From Pedobacter panaciterrae (GTDB taxonomy: Bacteria > Bacteroidota > Bacteroidia > Sphingobacteriales > Sphingobacteriaceae), in contig NZ_LGEL01000016.1 in assembly GCF_001636695.1 (NCBI RefSeq), positions 19,787 to 83,786 on the forward strand: a DNA stretch of 64,000 nucleotides. Reading direction: 5' to 3'. Positions 37,101 through 44,715 of this stretch are shown piece by piece; the stretch's first letter is position 1; every line of letters starts with the position of its first letter. Made by a program: the position numbers and the translations under genes. The notes beneath the pieces are model-generated. The model was not told where the DNA came from. It made no database searches and saw only the letters and a list, made by a program, of their open reading frames with translations.

Positions 37101-37267
37101 TGCCAAACGGTAAACCTGCTGAAAGAGTACCGGCTTTAAGTGCAGGTATTTCAGTTAGGGTAAATATATTTGGTTACTTTGTATTAGAACCTTATTATGC
37201 TTTCCCATTCCAGCGTAAGGACGTTAAAGCCGGTGTATTTGGATTAACATTTGCACCAGGCTGGTAA
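34148..37267 (+). CDS. Peptidase MA-like / TolB propeller / outer-membrane barrel fusion protein
   Basis: The 1039-residue protein has a signal peptide (MISAVSVQAQ). Residues 45-270 form a gluzincin-type peptidase with HELVH (141-145) and a downstream Glu in WMIEGMAEYLS (Glu172). Residues about 280-590 hold PD40/TolB propeller repeats (SPDGKYLCFLSEKD, WSPNGDEIAFSG, YSPDGKKIVFSSDR). The last 400 residues are a barrel like the surface-antigen/Omp85 end, with YPYLIRGYEANSL matching the VRGY-type motif and the typical final aromatic strand. It is likely anchored in the outer membrane with the peptidase and propeller in the periplasm. The PBP gene 40 nt upstream suggests an envelope role. Substrate unknown. 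Confidence 0.82.
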   Translation: MIMNSTFLRRLIPLLIFIMISAVSVQAQYFGQNKVRYKNEKFKVLQTPHFELYYYLKNEKMIQKFAQDAETWYKMHQEIFRDTFLKKNPIILYNNHPDFQQTTALQGEIGVGTGGVTEALKNRVIMPVMELNNQTRHVLGHELVHAFQYHILLEKDSIGLESVGQIPLWMIEGMAEYLSVGKTDAFTSMWMRDALLNRDIPSLKDLTNSNKYFPYRYGQAFWTFVGSVYGDTTIVPLFKATARFGYENGLKYTFGYDDNTLSGLWKNAIESHYRPMLKSDSSQIKISGTKIIDNKNAGNMNVAPAISPDGKYLCFLSEKDLFGIDLFLADAKTGKIMRKLSSQVANSHIDDFNFLESAGAWSPDSKQFAFSIFSKGKNQLMVINVDNGSIALRTDMGNVEQFGNLTWSPNGDEIAFSGMVEGQSDIFTYNIKTKAITPITDDAYSDYAPSYSPDGKKIVFSSDRASMKQNSSNAVHPINLTVYDIDSKSLTDVPVFPGANNLNAQFSGDSKRLFFLSNRDGFRNLYEYNLGDNTVKQLTDYFTGISGVTEFSPAISVSRNDDIIYSYYRYQRYTLYNSPLSNFKSKPVDAKEVNFDAAILPPMENTGVDIVNSNLGNFEKFEKTLTDSMRLIPYKPKFKLDYLANSGVGVSTSRFGTGVQGGIVGMFSDILGKNQIVANLSVNGEIYDFGGLVGYINQQSRINWGFALSHIPYITGFRDIVAEQIDQKDGTKLDVINDRTNLIRTFEDQAQVFGAYPFNKVHRFELGGTFSRYSYRIDRISNYYDETGSYYLGSEKKKIPTDQASRELNIPFNSFTIFQANASFVGDNSIMGVTSPLDGFRYRVGAEQYFGDYSFSAVTVDLRKYVRVKPFTFAARTYNYIRIGRDGENLYPLYAGYPYLIRGYEANSLYKSNNLGGNFDINQLSGSKIAVVNFEVRLPFTGPKKLAQIPSKFLFTDLNLFFDAGLAWDEDSKVVFKSQPNGVLLPNGKPAERVPALSAGISVRVNIFGYFVLEPYYAFPFQRKDVKAGVFGLTFAPGW

Positions 37268-37290
37268 GAGCATTATTTAACAATTTTATA

Positions 37291-37325
37291 AAAAAGTCAT
37301 AGAGAAATGCCCTCTATGACTTTTT
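37291..37325. terminator. Rho-independent terminator after the fusion protein gene
   Basis: AAAAAGTCATAGAG (37291-37304) pairs perfectly with CTCTATGACTTTTT (37312-37325) around a 7-nt loop and runs into a T tract. The flanking A and T runs would let it work in both directions. Confidence 0.9.
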
Positions 37326-37394
37326 TTATATAACCGTTATTCTGAATATAACAACCGCAATCCCAATATAACCGTCATCCTGAACATAACCAAC

Positions 37395-37481
37395 CGTCAT
37401 CCCGAGGAACCGAGGGATCTCTTGTCTATGCCAATTTAGCTATTTCATTATCAAGAGATCTCTCCTATCGTCGAGATGACG
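37395..37481. repeat. Degenerate REP-like element next to the GIY-YIG gene
   Basis: The right arm (37452-37481) is identical to the arm of the perfect copy at 45559-45630. The left arm (37395-37424, CGTCATCCCGAGGAACCGAG then GGATCTCTTG) has diverged to a second sequence type in its centre, and the loop is 27 nt. Upstream (37335-37395), three or four loose copies of AACCGTCATYCTGAAYATAAC lie in tandem, apparently remnants of the same outer segment. Confidence 0.8.
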
Positions 37482-37564
37482 ACAAGTTTAACAACAACCC
37501 CATTGATAATTCATTTCACGATGACGAAAAGTTTAACAACAACCTCATTGATAAATTCATTTCA
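37475..37564. repeat. Tandem direct repeat, two 44-45 bp units
   Basis: GATGACGACAAGTTTAACAA begins the unit 37475-37518 and GATGACGAAAAGTTTAACAA begins the unit 37520-37564. Both continue CAACCYCATTGAT and end with AATTCATTTCA. The units differ by two substitutions and one inserted A. The first overlaps the right arm of the REP-like element, so the outer repeat segment was duplicated along with flanking DNA. Confidence 0.85.
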
Positions 37565-37588
37565 AAATCCTGACCGTAAAGAAATATT

Positions 37589-37939
37589 TTAAGAGTACAT
37601 ATTAAATGGCAGGTTAACCTGATTGATCAGCTTTTTACTTGAAATGATATGTTCAAAATCCAATCCTATAGTTAAATCAACCCAATCAGGATTGCAAGAT
37701 CTAACTACCCGCTCTTTCTGCATTCTGGTGAATCTGCTCATTATTTTAAATCTGCTTAAAGCCTGTGCTTCTGTTTTGAATTCTTCAAAATATACCAACC
37801 TGGTAAGTTGCTGACTGCTATCAAAAAACAAGCAAGGCATTTGCTTGTAGAAATCCAGGGTCTTAATTAAATCAGAACTCATTCCAACGTGTAAACTAGT
37901 ACGGTTTCTGTCTGTTACAATGTATACGAACTTTTTCAT
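37589..37939 (-). CDS. GIY-YIG-like small protein, active site degenerate
   Basis: A 116-residue protein with the size and layout of the single-domain GIY-YIG proteins common in Bacteroidota (KKFVYIVTDRNRTSLHVGMSSDLIKTLDFYKQ). At the first motif GIY is replaced by VYI, at the second YIG reads HVG, and the conserved Arg after DL is Lys or Thr. A Glu lies further on (LVYFEEFKTEAQALSRFKIMSRFTRMQKERVV). The protein is probably inactive as a nuclease or has altered activity. It is flanked on its 3' side by repeats similar to those scattered through the window. Isolated gene, transcribed towards the repeats. Confidence 0.66.
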   Translation of the reverse strand: MKKFVYIVTDRNRTSLHVGMSSDLIKTLDFYKQMPCLFFDSSQQLTRLVYFEEFKTEAQALSRFKIMSRFTRMQKERVVRSCNPDWVDLTIGLDFEHIISSKKLINQVNLPFNMYS

Positions 37940-38000
37940 GGCCTTAAGCTTAAAATATTACAAACTAAATTAATTAGTACTCCTTTTGGATATTCAAATA

Positions 38001-38036
38001 AATAATACTAACTTTATTGGCACAATAATACTAACT
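38001..38036. promoter_or_regulatory. 13-bp direct repeat upstream of the XRE-S24 gene, possible operator
   Basis: AATAATACTAACT occurs exactly at 38001-38013 and 38024-38036, a 23-bp offset that is about two helical turns. It lies 40-75 nt before the start codon of an XRE-type regulator. Autoregulators of this type often bind near their own promoter, so the pair is a candidate operator; no direct evidence. Confidence 0.45.
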
Positions 38037-38075
38037 ATTTTAGTAAAAACAAATAAATTTTTAAATTTTTATTTT

Positions 38076-38852
38076 ATGTCAAATATTTCATCCAACCTTA
38101 AGTACTTAAGAAAGAAAAAAGGCCACACACAGCAGCAATTCGCTGATGCAATGGGAATTAAAAGATCATTGATTGGTGCTTACGAAGAGGACAGAGCGGA
38201 ACCAAAATATGATTTACTAAAAAAAATAGCAGAATATTTTGAACTGACTATAGATGAATTCATCAATGAAAATATAAATGACAACTGGAAACCCAAACCA
38301 AAAAGCCAGGGTTCAAATCTGAGGATTCTAAGCATATCTGTTGACAAAGATGACAATGAGAATATCGAGATGGTTCCCGTAAAAGCAAGTGCAGGATATT
38401 TAAATGGCTTTGCAGATCCTCAGTATATTAAAGACCTTCCAAAGTTTCAGTTACCCCTGCCCTTCCTAAAACAAGGAACATTCAGAGCTTTCGAAATCGT
38501 TGGTGATTCTATGCTACCTATCCAATCAGGAAGTGTAATATTAGGCGAATACCTTGATAACTGGAACGATGTTAAAACAGGTGAAACCTATGTTATAGTA
38601 AGTAAAAATGAAGGTGTAGTATATAAAAGAGCTGGCAATCGCTTCAAAGAAAACAAAGAACTAAAGTTAATCTCAGATAATAAAGTTTATGATCCTTATA
38701 CTATAGCAGCAGAAGATATTCTGGAAATATGGAAAGCCAAAGCTTATATTTCATCTACACTACCCGACCCTACACCTGAGCCTACTATTGAAACGCTAAC
38801 AAATATGATGTCTCAAATGCAGAAATCTATATCACAGCTAAACAAAAACTAA
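38076..38852 (+). CDS. XRE-family regulator with S24 (LexA-like) peptidase domain
   Basis: A 258-residue protein from ATG 38076. The frame is open upstream to 37986, but the added residues are low-complexity and cross the candidate operator. Residues 1-65 form an XRE helix-turn-helix (NLKYLRKKKGHTQQQFADAMGIKRSLIGAYEEDR). The C-terminal part is a peptidase S24/CI-type domain with the catalytic Ser in EIVGDSMLP and the Lys in GVVYKRAGN. An Ala-Gly in KASAGYLNG is a possible self-cleavage site. It lies 21 nt before bioF on the same strand, so it may be read through with the biotin genes. No phage genes are nearby, so a chromosomal regulator is likelier than a prophage repressor. Confidence 0.86.
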   Translation: MSNISSNLKYLRKKKGHTQQQFADAMGIKRSLIGAYEEDRAEPKYDLLKKIAEYFELTIDEFINENINDNWKPKPKSQGSNLRILSISVDKDDNENIEMVPVKASAGYLNGFADPQYIKDLPKFQLPLPFLKQGTFRAFEIVGDSMLPIQSGSVILGEYLDNWNDVKTGETYVIVSKNEGVVYKRAGNRFKENKELKLISDNKVYDPYTIAAEDILEIWKAKAYISSTLPDPTPEPTIETLTNMMSQMQKSISQLNKN

Positions 38853-38873
38853 TCAGCTTCATAATAGTGTTAA

Positions 38874-40010
38874 ATGAATAAAGCTGAGCAATTCATAAAC
38901 GAGAAGTTACTCAACAGAGCAGAAAAAGGGTCGCTAAGGAAATTATCTTTAAAGGTTTTCCCTATTGATTTTTGCTCTAATGACTACCTGGGTTTTTCAA
39001 GATCGCCTCAATTAAAAAGTGCAGTTAATGAAGCATTATTGAATATCCCACAATATCGAAATGGCTCATCAGGTTCCCGTTTGCTCAGTGGCAATCATGC
39101 ATTCACTGAAGAAACAGAAGCCATTATTGCTGATTTCCACCACGCAAAAAGTGGTCTGATCTTTAATTCCGGATACGATGCCAATGTCGGTCTTATTTCA
39201 AGTTTAGCACAGCGTGGTGACACCATCATATCTGATGAACTGATTCATGCCAGTCTGATAGATGGTGCACGCCTTACACATGCCAATCGCTACTCCTTCA
39301 AACACAACAACCTTGATGATCTTGAAGCCAGATTAAAAGTTGCAAAAGGCAATATCTACGTGGTTATAGAAAGTGTTTACTCTATGGACGGTGATCTTGC
39401 AGCACTGATAGAAATCAATAACTTATGTGAAAGGTATGAGGCAAATTTGATTGTTGATGAAGCCCATGCTTTAGGCATTTTTGGAAATCACGGCCATGGA
39501 TTAGTACAGGATGCCGGCTTAGAGAACAAAGTATTTGCTCGTATTGTAACCTTCGGCAAAGCATTAGGTTGTCATGGAGCAATTGTATTGGGAAGTGCCT
39601 CCCTGCGCAATTACCTTATAAATTTTGCGCGCACTTTCATCTACTCTACAGCAGCTCCTATTCATACCATTGCAACAATCAGGAGCGCTTACCAAATGCT
39701 TACTGAAACAGATTATCGCCCTTTAATCGGAGAGAAAATTGCATTATATTCTAAATTAATTGATAACTCAGACATACAAGGTATTTTTCCAGGTCCGGGC
39801 ACAATACAAACTGTCATGTATAACAGTAATCAAAAGGCTAAATTTGCTGCCGAAGCATTGCAAAGCAAGGGTATAGACGTTCGTGCCATCTTAAGTCCAA
39901 CAGTTGCCGAAGGCAAAGAACGGCTAAGAATATGTTTACATCTATTTAATACTGATGACGAAATTAAAATGCTCACAGATCAACTCATATCATTAAAAGC
40001 ACATGAATAA
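38874..40010 (+). CDS. bioF: 8-amino-7-oxononanoate synthase
   Basis: A 378-residue alpha-oxoamine synthase. Motifs: DFCSNDYLGFSRSP at the N-terminus, GSSGSRLLSGN, SDELIHASLIDGAR, ESVYSMDGDLA, IVDEAHALGIFG (PLP-contacting Asp and His), and TFGKALGCHGA with the Lys that binds PLP. It condenses pimeloyl-ACP (or CoA) with L-alanine in biotin synthesis. The close neighbour bioD, overlapping by 8 nt, fixes it as bioF rather than the related kbl or hemA. bioA, bioB and bioC are not in the window. Confidence 0.95.
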   Translation: MNKAEQFINEKLLNRAEKGSLRKLSLKVFPIDFCSNDYLGFSRSPQLKSAVNEALLNIPQYRNGSSGSRLLSGNHAFTEETEAIIADFHHAKSGLIFNSGYDANVGLISSLAQRGDTIISDELIHASLIDGARLTHANRYSFKHNNLDDLEARLKVAKGNIYVVIESVYSMDGDLAALIEINNLCERYEANLIVDEAHALGIFGNHGHGLVQDAGLENKVFARIVTFGKALGCHGAIVLGSASLRNYLINFARTFIYSTAAPIHTIATIRSAYQMLTETDYRPLIGEKIALYSKLIDNSDIQGIFPGPGTIQTVMYNSNQKAKFAAEALQSKGIDVRAILSPTVAEGKERLRICLHLFNTDDEIKMLTDQLISLKAHE

Positions 40011-40614
40011 TACATATTTCGTTACCGGAATAGGAACAGGCATTGGTAAAACAATTATAAGTTCAATATTAACAGAAAAACTGCAGGCAGATTACTGGAA
40101 ACCTATTCAGTCTGGAGATCTGGAAATAAGTGACAGCTTATTTGTAGGAAATCTGGTAAGCAATTCCAAAACAGTTATACACCCTGAAAGATACAGACTT
40201 GGGCAACCGCTTTCTCCCCATTTATCGGCTAAAATAGACGGCGTTCACATTACCATTGATTCTATAAAGAAGCCGCTTACAAATAACAGCCTGGTTATTG
40301 AAGGTGCCGGAGGTTTAATGGTACCCCTGAACGATAAGGAACTTATATGCGATCTGATCAAATCACTTGAAGCAAAAGTCATTGTAGTTTCTCAGAACTA
40401 CCTTGGGAGTATTAACCATACATTGCTTACACTTGAAGTACTTAAATCAAACAAGATCACTGTAGAAGGATTGATATTTAATGGCCCGGCAAACCTCGAA
40501 ACGGAAAATTACATCCAGAATTATAGTGGTGTTCGGATTATTGGAAAAGTTCCTTTCATGAGCAGAATCGATAAGGAGCATATCATCAGTGCGGGTCAGC
40601 ACATTAACTTATAA
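40003..40614 (+). CDS. bioD: Dethiobiotin synthetase
   Basis: A 203-residue P-loop ATPase. GIGTGIGKT (9-17) is the family P-loop, YWKPIQSGD binds the diaminopelargonate and ATP side, and IEGAGGLMVPL is the conserved G-rich region. It carboxylates 7,8-diaminopelargonate to dethiobiotin with ATP and CO2. The start overlaps bioF by 8 nt (translational coupling), and the operon ends at a strong bidirectional terminator 12 nt later. Confidence 0.95.
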   Translation: MNNTYFVTGIGTGIGKTIISSILTEKLQADYWKPIQSGDLEISDSLFVGNLVSNSKTVIHPERYRLGQPLSPHLSAKIDGVHITIDSIKKPLTNNSLVIEGAGGLMVPLNDKELICDLIKSLEAKVIVVSQNYLGSINHTLLTLEVLKSNKITVEGLIFNGPANLETENYIQNYSGVRIIGKVPFMSRIDKEHIISAGQHINL

Positions 40615-40626
40615 AATATACGACAT

Positions 40627-40657
40627 AAAAAAAGGGAGCTAATAGCTCCCTTTTTTT
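40627..40657. terminator. Bidirectional terminator between bioD and rplT
   Basis: AAAAAAAGGGAGCT (40627-40640) and AGCTCCCTTTTTTT (40644-40657) form a perfect 14-bp stem with a 3-nt loop and A/T runs on both sides. It separates two convergent operons (bioFD and thrS-rplT). Confidence 0.95.
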
Positions 40658-40673
40658 ATAACTCAAGTTATAT

Positions 40674-41018
40674 CTATTTTACCGCGTCAATTACAGCTTT
40701 AAAAGCTTCTGGATGGTTCATAGCTAAGTCAGCTAAAACTTTACGGTTTAAACCGATATTTTTAGTGGCTAATTTACCAATTAATTGAGAGTAAGATATA
40801 CCGTGTTGACGTGCTCCAGCGTTGATACGTTGAATCCACAATCCACGAAATTCTCTTTTCTTAACTTTACGGTCACGGTATGCATATTGCAAACCTTTTT
40901 CTACCGTATTTTTAGCAATGGTGAAAACCTTGCTTCTTGATCCCCAATAGCCTTTGGCTAAATTTAGGACTTTTTTCCTTCTTCTTCTCGAAGCTACTGC
41001 GTTTACCGAACGTGGCAT
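40674..41018 (-). CDS. rplT: 50S ribosomal protein L20
   Basis: A 114-residue, strongly basic protein of standard length ([65 protein letters not shown]). L20 is an early assembly protein of the large subunit that binds 23S rRNA domain II. It is the last gene of the thrS-infC-rpmI-rplT operon. Confidence 0.98.
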   Translation of the reverse strand: MPRSVNAVASRRRRKKVLNLAKGYWGSRSKVFTIAKNTVEKGLQYAYRDRKVKKREFRGLWIQRINAGARQHGISYSQLIGKLATKNIGLNRKVLADLAMNHPEAFKAVIDAVK

Positions 41019-41092
41019 GTTTTTGTTGTTTTTGATAAGCGGTGTTGCGTATTACAGCAAACTTACTACCGGTTACCTGGTTAAAAATTTAA

Positions 41093-41293
41093 TTATTTAC
41101 CGATTGCAAGCATACGTTTAACGTTGCCCATATCAGCATCAGACACCATTGATGTTTGACCTAAGTTACGCTTACGTTTTGTCGACATCTTAGTTAAGAT
41201 GTGGCTTTTGTATGCGTTCTTTCTTGCGATTTTACCTGTTCCAGTAAGCGAAAAACGCTTTTTAGCACTGGAATTGGTTTTCATTTTTGGCAT
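41093..41293 (-). CDS. rpmI: 50S ribosomal protein L35
   Basis: A 66-residue basic protein with the L35 pattern ([39 protein letters not shown]). It lies between infC (27-nt gap) and rplT (74-nt gap), the usual order. Confidence 0.97.
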   Translation of the reverse strand: MPKMKTNSSAKKRFSLTGTGKIARKNAYKSHILTKMSTKRKRNLGQTSMVSDADMGNVKRMLAIGK

Positions 41294-41320
41294 AACCTGT
41301 TTTTATTATATGTAATTTAT

Positions 41321-41890
41321 TTATTTCTTAGCAACTTTTGGAGCAAGTGTTAAAAACATACGCTTACCCTCTAATTTAGGTAACAATTCTACCTTACCTA
41401 TGTCTTCAAGAGCCTGAGCAAACTTAAGAAGAAGAATCTCTCCCTGTTCTTTATAAACGATTGCTCTACCTTTAAAGTGAACATAAGCTCTAACTTTTTC
41501 ACCATTTTCAAGGAAACTAACAGCGTGCTTTAGTTTAAATTGAAAATCATGATCGTTAGTGTTAGGTCCGAATCTAATCTCCTTAATAACAGTTTGCTTA
41601 GCATTAGCTTTAATCTCTTTCTGCTTTTTCTTTTGCTCGTAAACGAACTTGCTGTAATCGATTATTCTACATACTGGTGGAACTGCATTTGGAGAAATCT
41701 CCACTAAATCCAGTTCTAACTCATCGGCAAGGGCCAAAGCTTTTGCCAAAGGATAGATCCCCGGTTCAACATTATCTCCAGCTAATCTTACCTCTTGTGC
41801 CCTGATAAACTGATTAATATTATGTTCTGCTTCTTTTTTCTTAAAAGGAGGACGTGGTCCCCTATTAAATCCTGGTCTGCCTAATGCCAA
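41321..41890 (-). CDS. infC: Translation initiation factor IF-3, TTG start
   Basis: A 189-residue IF-3 with both domains: the N-domain ([44 protein letters not shown]) and the C-domain ([27 protein letters not shown]). IF-3 binds the 30S subunit and proofreads start codons. The only initiation codon that fits is TTG at 41890: an in-frame stop lies four codons upstream (41900-41902) and no ATG occurs before the conserved N-domain. Use of a rare start codon by infC is the basis of IF-3 autoregulation in Escherichia coli (AUU there). It begins 13 nt after thrS. Confidence 0.96.
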   Translation of the reverse strand: MALGRPGFNRGPRPPFKKKEAEHNINQFIRAQEVRLAGDNVEPGIYPLAKALALADELELDLVEISPNAVPPVCRIIDYSKFVYEQKKKQKEIKANAKQTVIKEIRFGPNTNDHDFQFKLKHAVSFLENGEKVRAYVHFKGRAIVYKEQGEILLLKFAQALEDIGKVELLPKLEGKRMFLTLAPKVAKK

Positions 41891-41903
41891 ATTTGTATCT
41901 TAT

Positions 41904-43829
41904 TTAAACTGTTATTTCTTTAATTAATAATTCACTAAACTCTTGCAGGGTCATTTCACCTAAGTCGCCTTCACCATGTTTCCTTACAGAAACCTTTCCT
42001 TCAGCCATTTCCTTCTCTCCGATGATCAACATATAAGGTATTTTTTTAACCTCTGCGTCTCTGATTTTCCTTCCAATCTTCTCATCTCGAAAGTCAATCA
42101 GCCCGCGAATATCGGAATTATTTAATTCATCTGAAACTTTTTTTGCATATTCTTCATACTTTTCTGAGATAGGAAGGATAATAAATTGTTCAGGAGAAAG
42201 CCATAATGGGAAATTTCCGGCGCAATGTTCAATCAAAACTGCAATAAAACGTTCCAGGGAACCAAATGGAGCCCTATGGATCATTACTGGTCTATGTTTC
42301 TGGTTATCGCTACCAGTATATTCCAATTCAAAACGCTCAGGCAAATTATAATCAACCTGAATAGTTCCAAGCTGCCATTTTCTACCCAATGCATCCTTAA
42401 CCATGAAATCTAATTTCGGACCATAGAATGCTGCTTCACCATATTCCACAACTGTTGGTAAACCTTTTTCTGCAGCCGCTTCAATAATAGCAGTTTCTGC
42501 CAGGTGCCAGTTCTCATCACTACCAATATATTTCGCTTTGTTTTCAGGATCTCTTAAAGAAACCTGAGCGATATAATCATTGAAACCCAATGATTTAAAT
42601 ACATAAAGAACAAGATCAATTACCTTTTTAAATTCGTCTTTTACCTGGTCAGGGCGACAGAATAAATGCGCATCATCCTGAGTAAATCCACGAACCCTTG
42701 TTAGGCCGTGCAACTCCCCACTTTGCTCATAACGATATACGGTACCAAACTCAGCAAAACGTAAAGGAAGATCCTTATAAGAACGCGGTTTAACTTTATA
42801 AATCTCGCAATGATGCGGACAGTTCATTGGTTTAAGGAAAAACTCCTCACCTTCCTGCGGTGTTTTTATTGGCTGGAATGAATCTTTACCGTATTTCTCA
42901 TAGTGACCTGAAGTAATGTATAAATTCTTGTGGCCTATATGTGGAGTTACTACCTGCTCATATCCTGCTTTACCCTGTGCTTTAGTTAAGAACTGCACCA
43001 GGCGTTCGCGCAATGCAGCACCTTTAGGTAACCACAAAGGTAATCCCATACCTACTTTTTCGGAAAAAGCAAACAACTCCAGTTCTTTACCTAACTTTCT
43101 GTGATCTCTTTTCTTAGCCTCTTCAATCATATGAAGATATTCAGTAAGCTCACTTGCTTTAGGGAAAGTAACACCATAAATACGGGTAAGCTGTTTTTTA
43201 GTCTCATCGCCACGCCAGTAAGCGCCGGCAACATTCATCAGCTTTACAGCTTTAATAAACCCGGTGTTAGGGATATGCGGACCGCGACATAGATCAGTAA
43301 ATTGTCCCTGAGTATAAAAAGTGATTTTACCATCTTCAAGACCGTCAATAAGATCTAACTTATATTCATCTCCTTTTTCAGTAAAATATTTTACAGCATC
43401 AGCTTTTGAAACCGACTCTCTAACAAAAACCTCTTTTTGTTTTGCCAGTTCAATGATTTTTGCTTCAATAGCTTTAAAGTCATCAGAAGAAAACTCTCTA
43501 TCGCCAAAATCTACATCATAGTAAAATCCGGTTTCGATAGCCGGACCGATACCAAACTTTGTACCAGGGTATAATGCTTCCAATGCTTCAGCCATAATGT
43601 GTGCCGATGAATGCCAGAAAGTAGCTTTACCAGCTGTATCATTCCATGTTAGTAGCTTTAAAGAAGCATCAGACTCTATCGGTCTCGATGAATCCCAAAC
43701 TTCGCCATTAACTTCGGCGGCTAAAACATTGCGGGCTAATCCCTCAGAAATTGATAATGCAATTTGATGGGCAGTTGTGCCCTTTTCGTACTGACGGCCA
43801 GAGCCATCAGGAAGTGTAATGTTAATCAT
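41904..43829 (-). CDS. thrS: Threonyl-tRNA synthetase
   Basis: A 641-residue class II synthetase with all modules. It has the TGS domain ([27 protein letters not shown]), the editing N2 domain ([17 protein letters not shown], then YYDVDF), the catalytic core ([11 protein letters not shown] with the zinc Cys and His, [32 protein letters not shown]) and the anticodon-binding domain ([16 protein letters not shown]). It charges tRNA-Thr in the cytoplasm. A TATCTTTG -7-type box lies on its strand at 43943-43950, about 115 nt upstream, without a clear partner. It is first gene of the operon with infC, rpmI and rplT. Confidence 0.98.
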   Translation of the reverse strand: MINITLPDGSGRQYEKGTTAHQIALSISEGLARNVLAAEVNGEVWDSSRPIESDASLKLLTWNDTAGKATFWHSSAHIMAEALEALYPGTKFGIGPAIETGFYYDVDFGDREFSSDDFKAIEAKIIELAKQKEVFVRESVSKADAVKYFTEKGDEYKLDLIDGLEDGKITFYTQGQFTDLCRGPHIPNTGFIKAVKLMNVAGAYWRGDETKKQLTRIYGVTFPKASELTEYLHMIEEAKKRDHRKLGKELELFAFSEKVGMGLPLWLPKGAALRERLVQFLTKAQGKAGYEQVVTPHIGHKNLYITSGHYEKYGKDSFQPIKTPQEGEEFFLKPMNCPHHCEIYKVKPRSYKDLPLRFAEFGTVYRYEQSGELHGLTRVRGFTQDDAHLFCRPDQVKDEFKKVIDLVLYVFKSLGFNDYIAQVSLRDPENKAKYIGSDENWHLAETAIIEAAAEKGLPTVVEYGEAAFYGPKLDFMVKDALGRKWQLGTIQVDYNLPERFELEYTGSDNQKHRPVMIHRAPFGSLERFIAVLIEHCAGNFPLWLSPEQFIILPISEKYEEYAKKVSDELNNSDIRGLIDFRDEKIGRKIRDAEVKKIPYMLIIGEKEMAEGKVSVRKHGEGDLGEMTLQEFSELLIKEITV

Positions 43830-44037
43830 CTACAACTATGATTTTAGTGAATTAATTGATTCATAATACTTTATACAAGTTCTATTATACGTGCAATAAA
43901 ACATTGTATAAACAACAGCTGCTTTTACTCTTGCTGCTGACACAAAGATACTATTTCAGAAGCAATATATAACAGAAAATCAAATCTCAGCGACTACTAA
44001 TTAGCAAATATTATATCTTTGATCGTGTAAATAAATT

Positions 44038-44709
44038 ATGAAAAAATTAGCGCTCACAACATTTCTTGCTGTTTTAGGACTTATAAGTTGCAAAAAGGAA
44101 AAGCCACCCATTCCTGTTGCCGAAGCCAAATATGAAAATGTTTTAATATTAGGAAACAGTATAACATTCGCTGCTGCTGATACCAAAGTTGGGTGGCTTG
44201 GTAATTGGGGAATGGCAGCAAGCGCACCCGAATTAGATTATGTTCATCTTTTAACTACTAAATTCAAAGATTTAAACCCAAAATGTGTAGTCACAGCCAG
44301 AAACATTTCCCGTTTTGAACGAGAATATAAAACATATAATTACCAAAAAGATTTCAAAGAATTCCAAGAGTTACATCCAGATCTCATTATAATGCGGATT
44401 GGCGAAAATATCGAACAAATCGGGTTGGATCAATCAAAACTTGAAGAAAAATATGCTCAGCTCATTACATTTCTTAAGCAGAACAATCCTGATGTTAAAA
44501 TTCTGGCTGCCGGATCGTTTTGGGGTAACGATTCTGCTGATGAGATTATGAACAAATACTCTAAATTCGTTTCCCTTAAAAATTTATCATATGACCACAC
44601 GTATAAAGCGTCGGGATTATTTGAGAATTATGGAGTATCAGAGCATCCATCCGATAGAGGTATGAAGGCCATTGCCGAAGTAATATGGAACAGTCTAAGG
44701 GAATATTAA
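44038..44709 (+). CDS. SGNH/GDSL-type hydrolase lipoprotein
   Basis: A 223-residue protein with a lipobox (LGLISCKKEK). Block I is LILGNSITFAAAD (catalytic Ser in GNSIT), block III-like is RIGENIE, and a C-terminal EHPSDRGM provides the catalytic Asp/His region. Such hydrolases remove acyl or acetyl groups from lipids or glycans. It is alone, divergent from thrS, and its stop lies 6 nt from the convergent LutA-like gene. Substrate unknown. Confidence 0.78.
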   Translation: MKKLALTTFLAVLGLISCKKEKPPIPVAEAKYENVLILGNSITFAAADTKVGWLGNWGMAASAPELDYVHLLTTKFKDLNPKCVVTARNISRFEREYKTYNYQKDFKEFQELHPDLIIMRIGENIEQIGLDQSKLEEKYAQLITFLKQNNPDVKILAAGSFWGNDSADEIMNKYSKFVSLKNLSYDHTYKASGLFENYGVSEHPSDRGMKAIAEVIWNSLREY

Positions 44710-44715
44710 TAAATT

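Noticed and set aside
37986-38075. Upstream extension of the XRE-S24 protein
   Set aside because: The extension is hydrophobic, low-complexity and covers the direct repeat; the XRE domain starts just after the ATG at 38076.
38076-38852. Prophage repressor interpretation of the XRE-S24 gene
   Set aside because: No phage structural, integrase or replication genes nearby; the neighbours are biotin genes and a GIY-YIG protein.
43943-44021. Paired promoters for thrS and the SGNH hydrolase from TATCTTTG boxes
   Set aside because: Each -7 box is convincing alone, but no TTG lies at 17-23 nt upstream of either, so I left them out of the promoter list.
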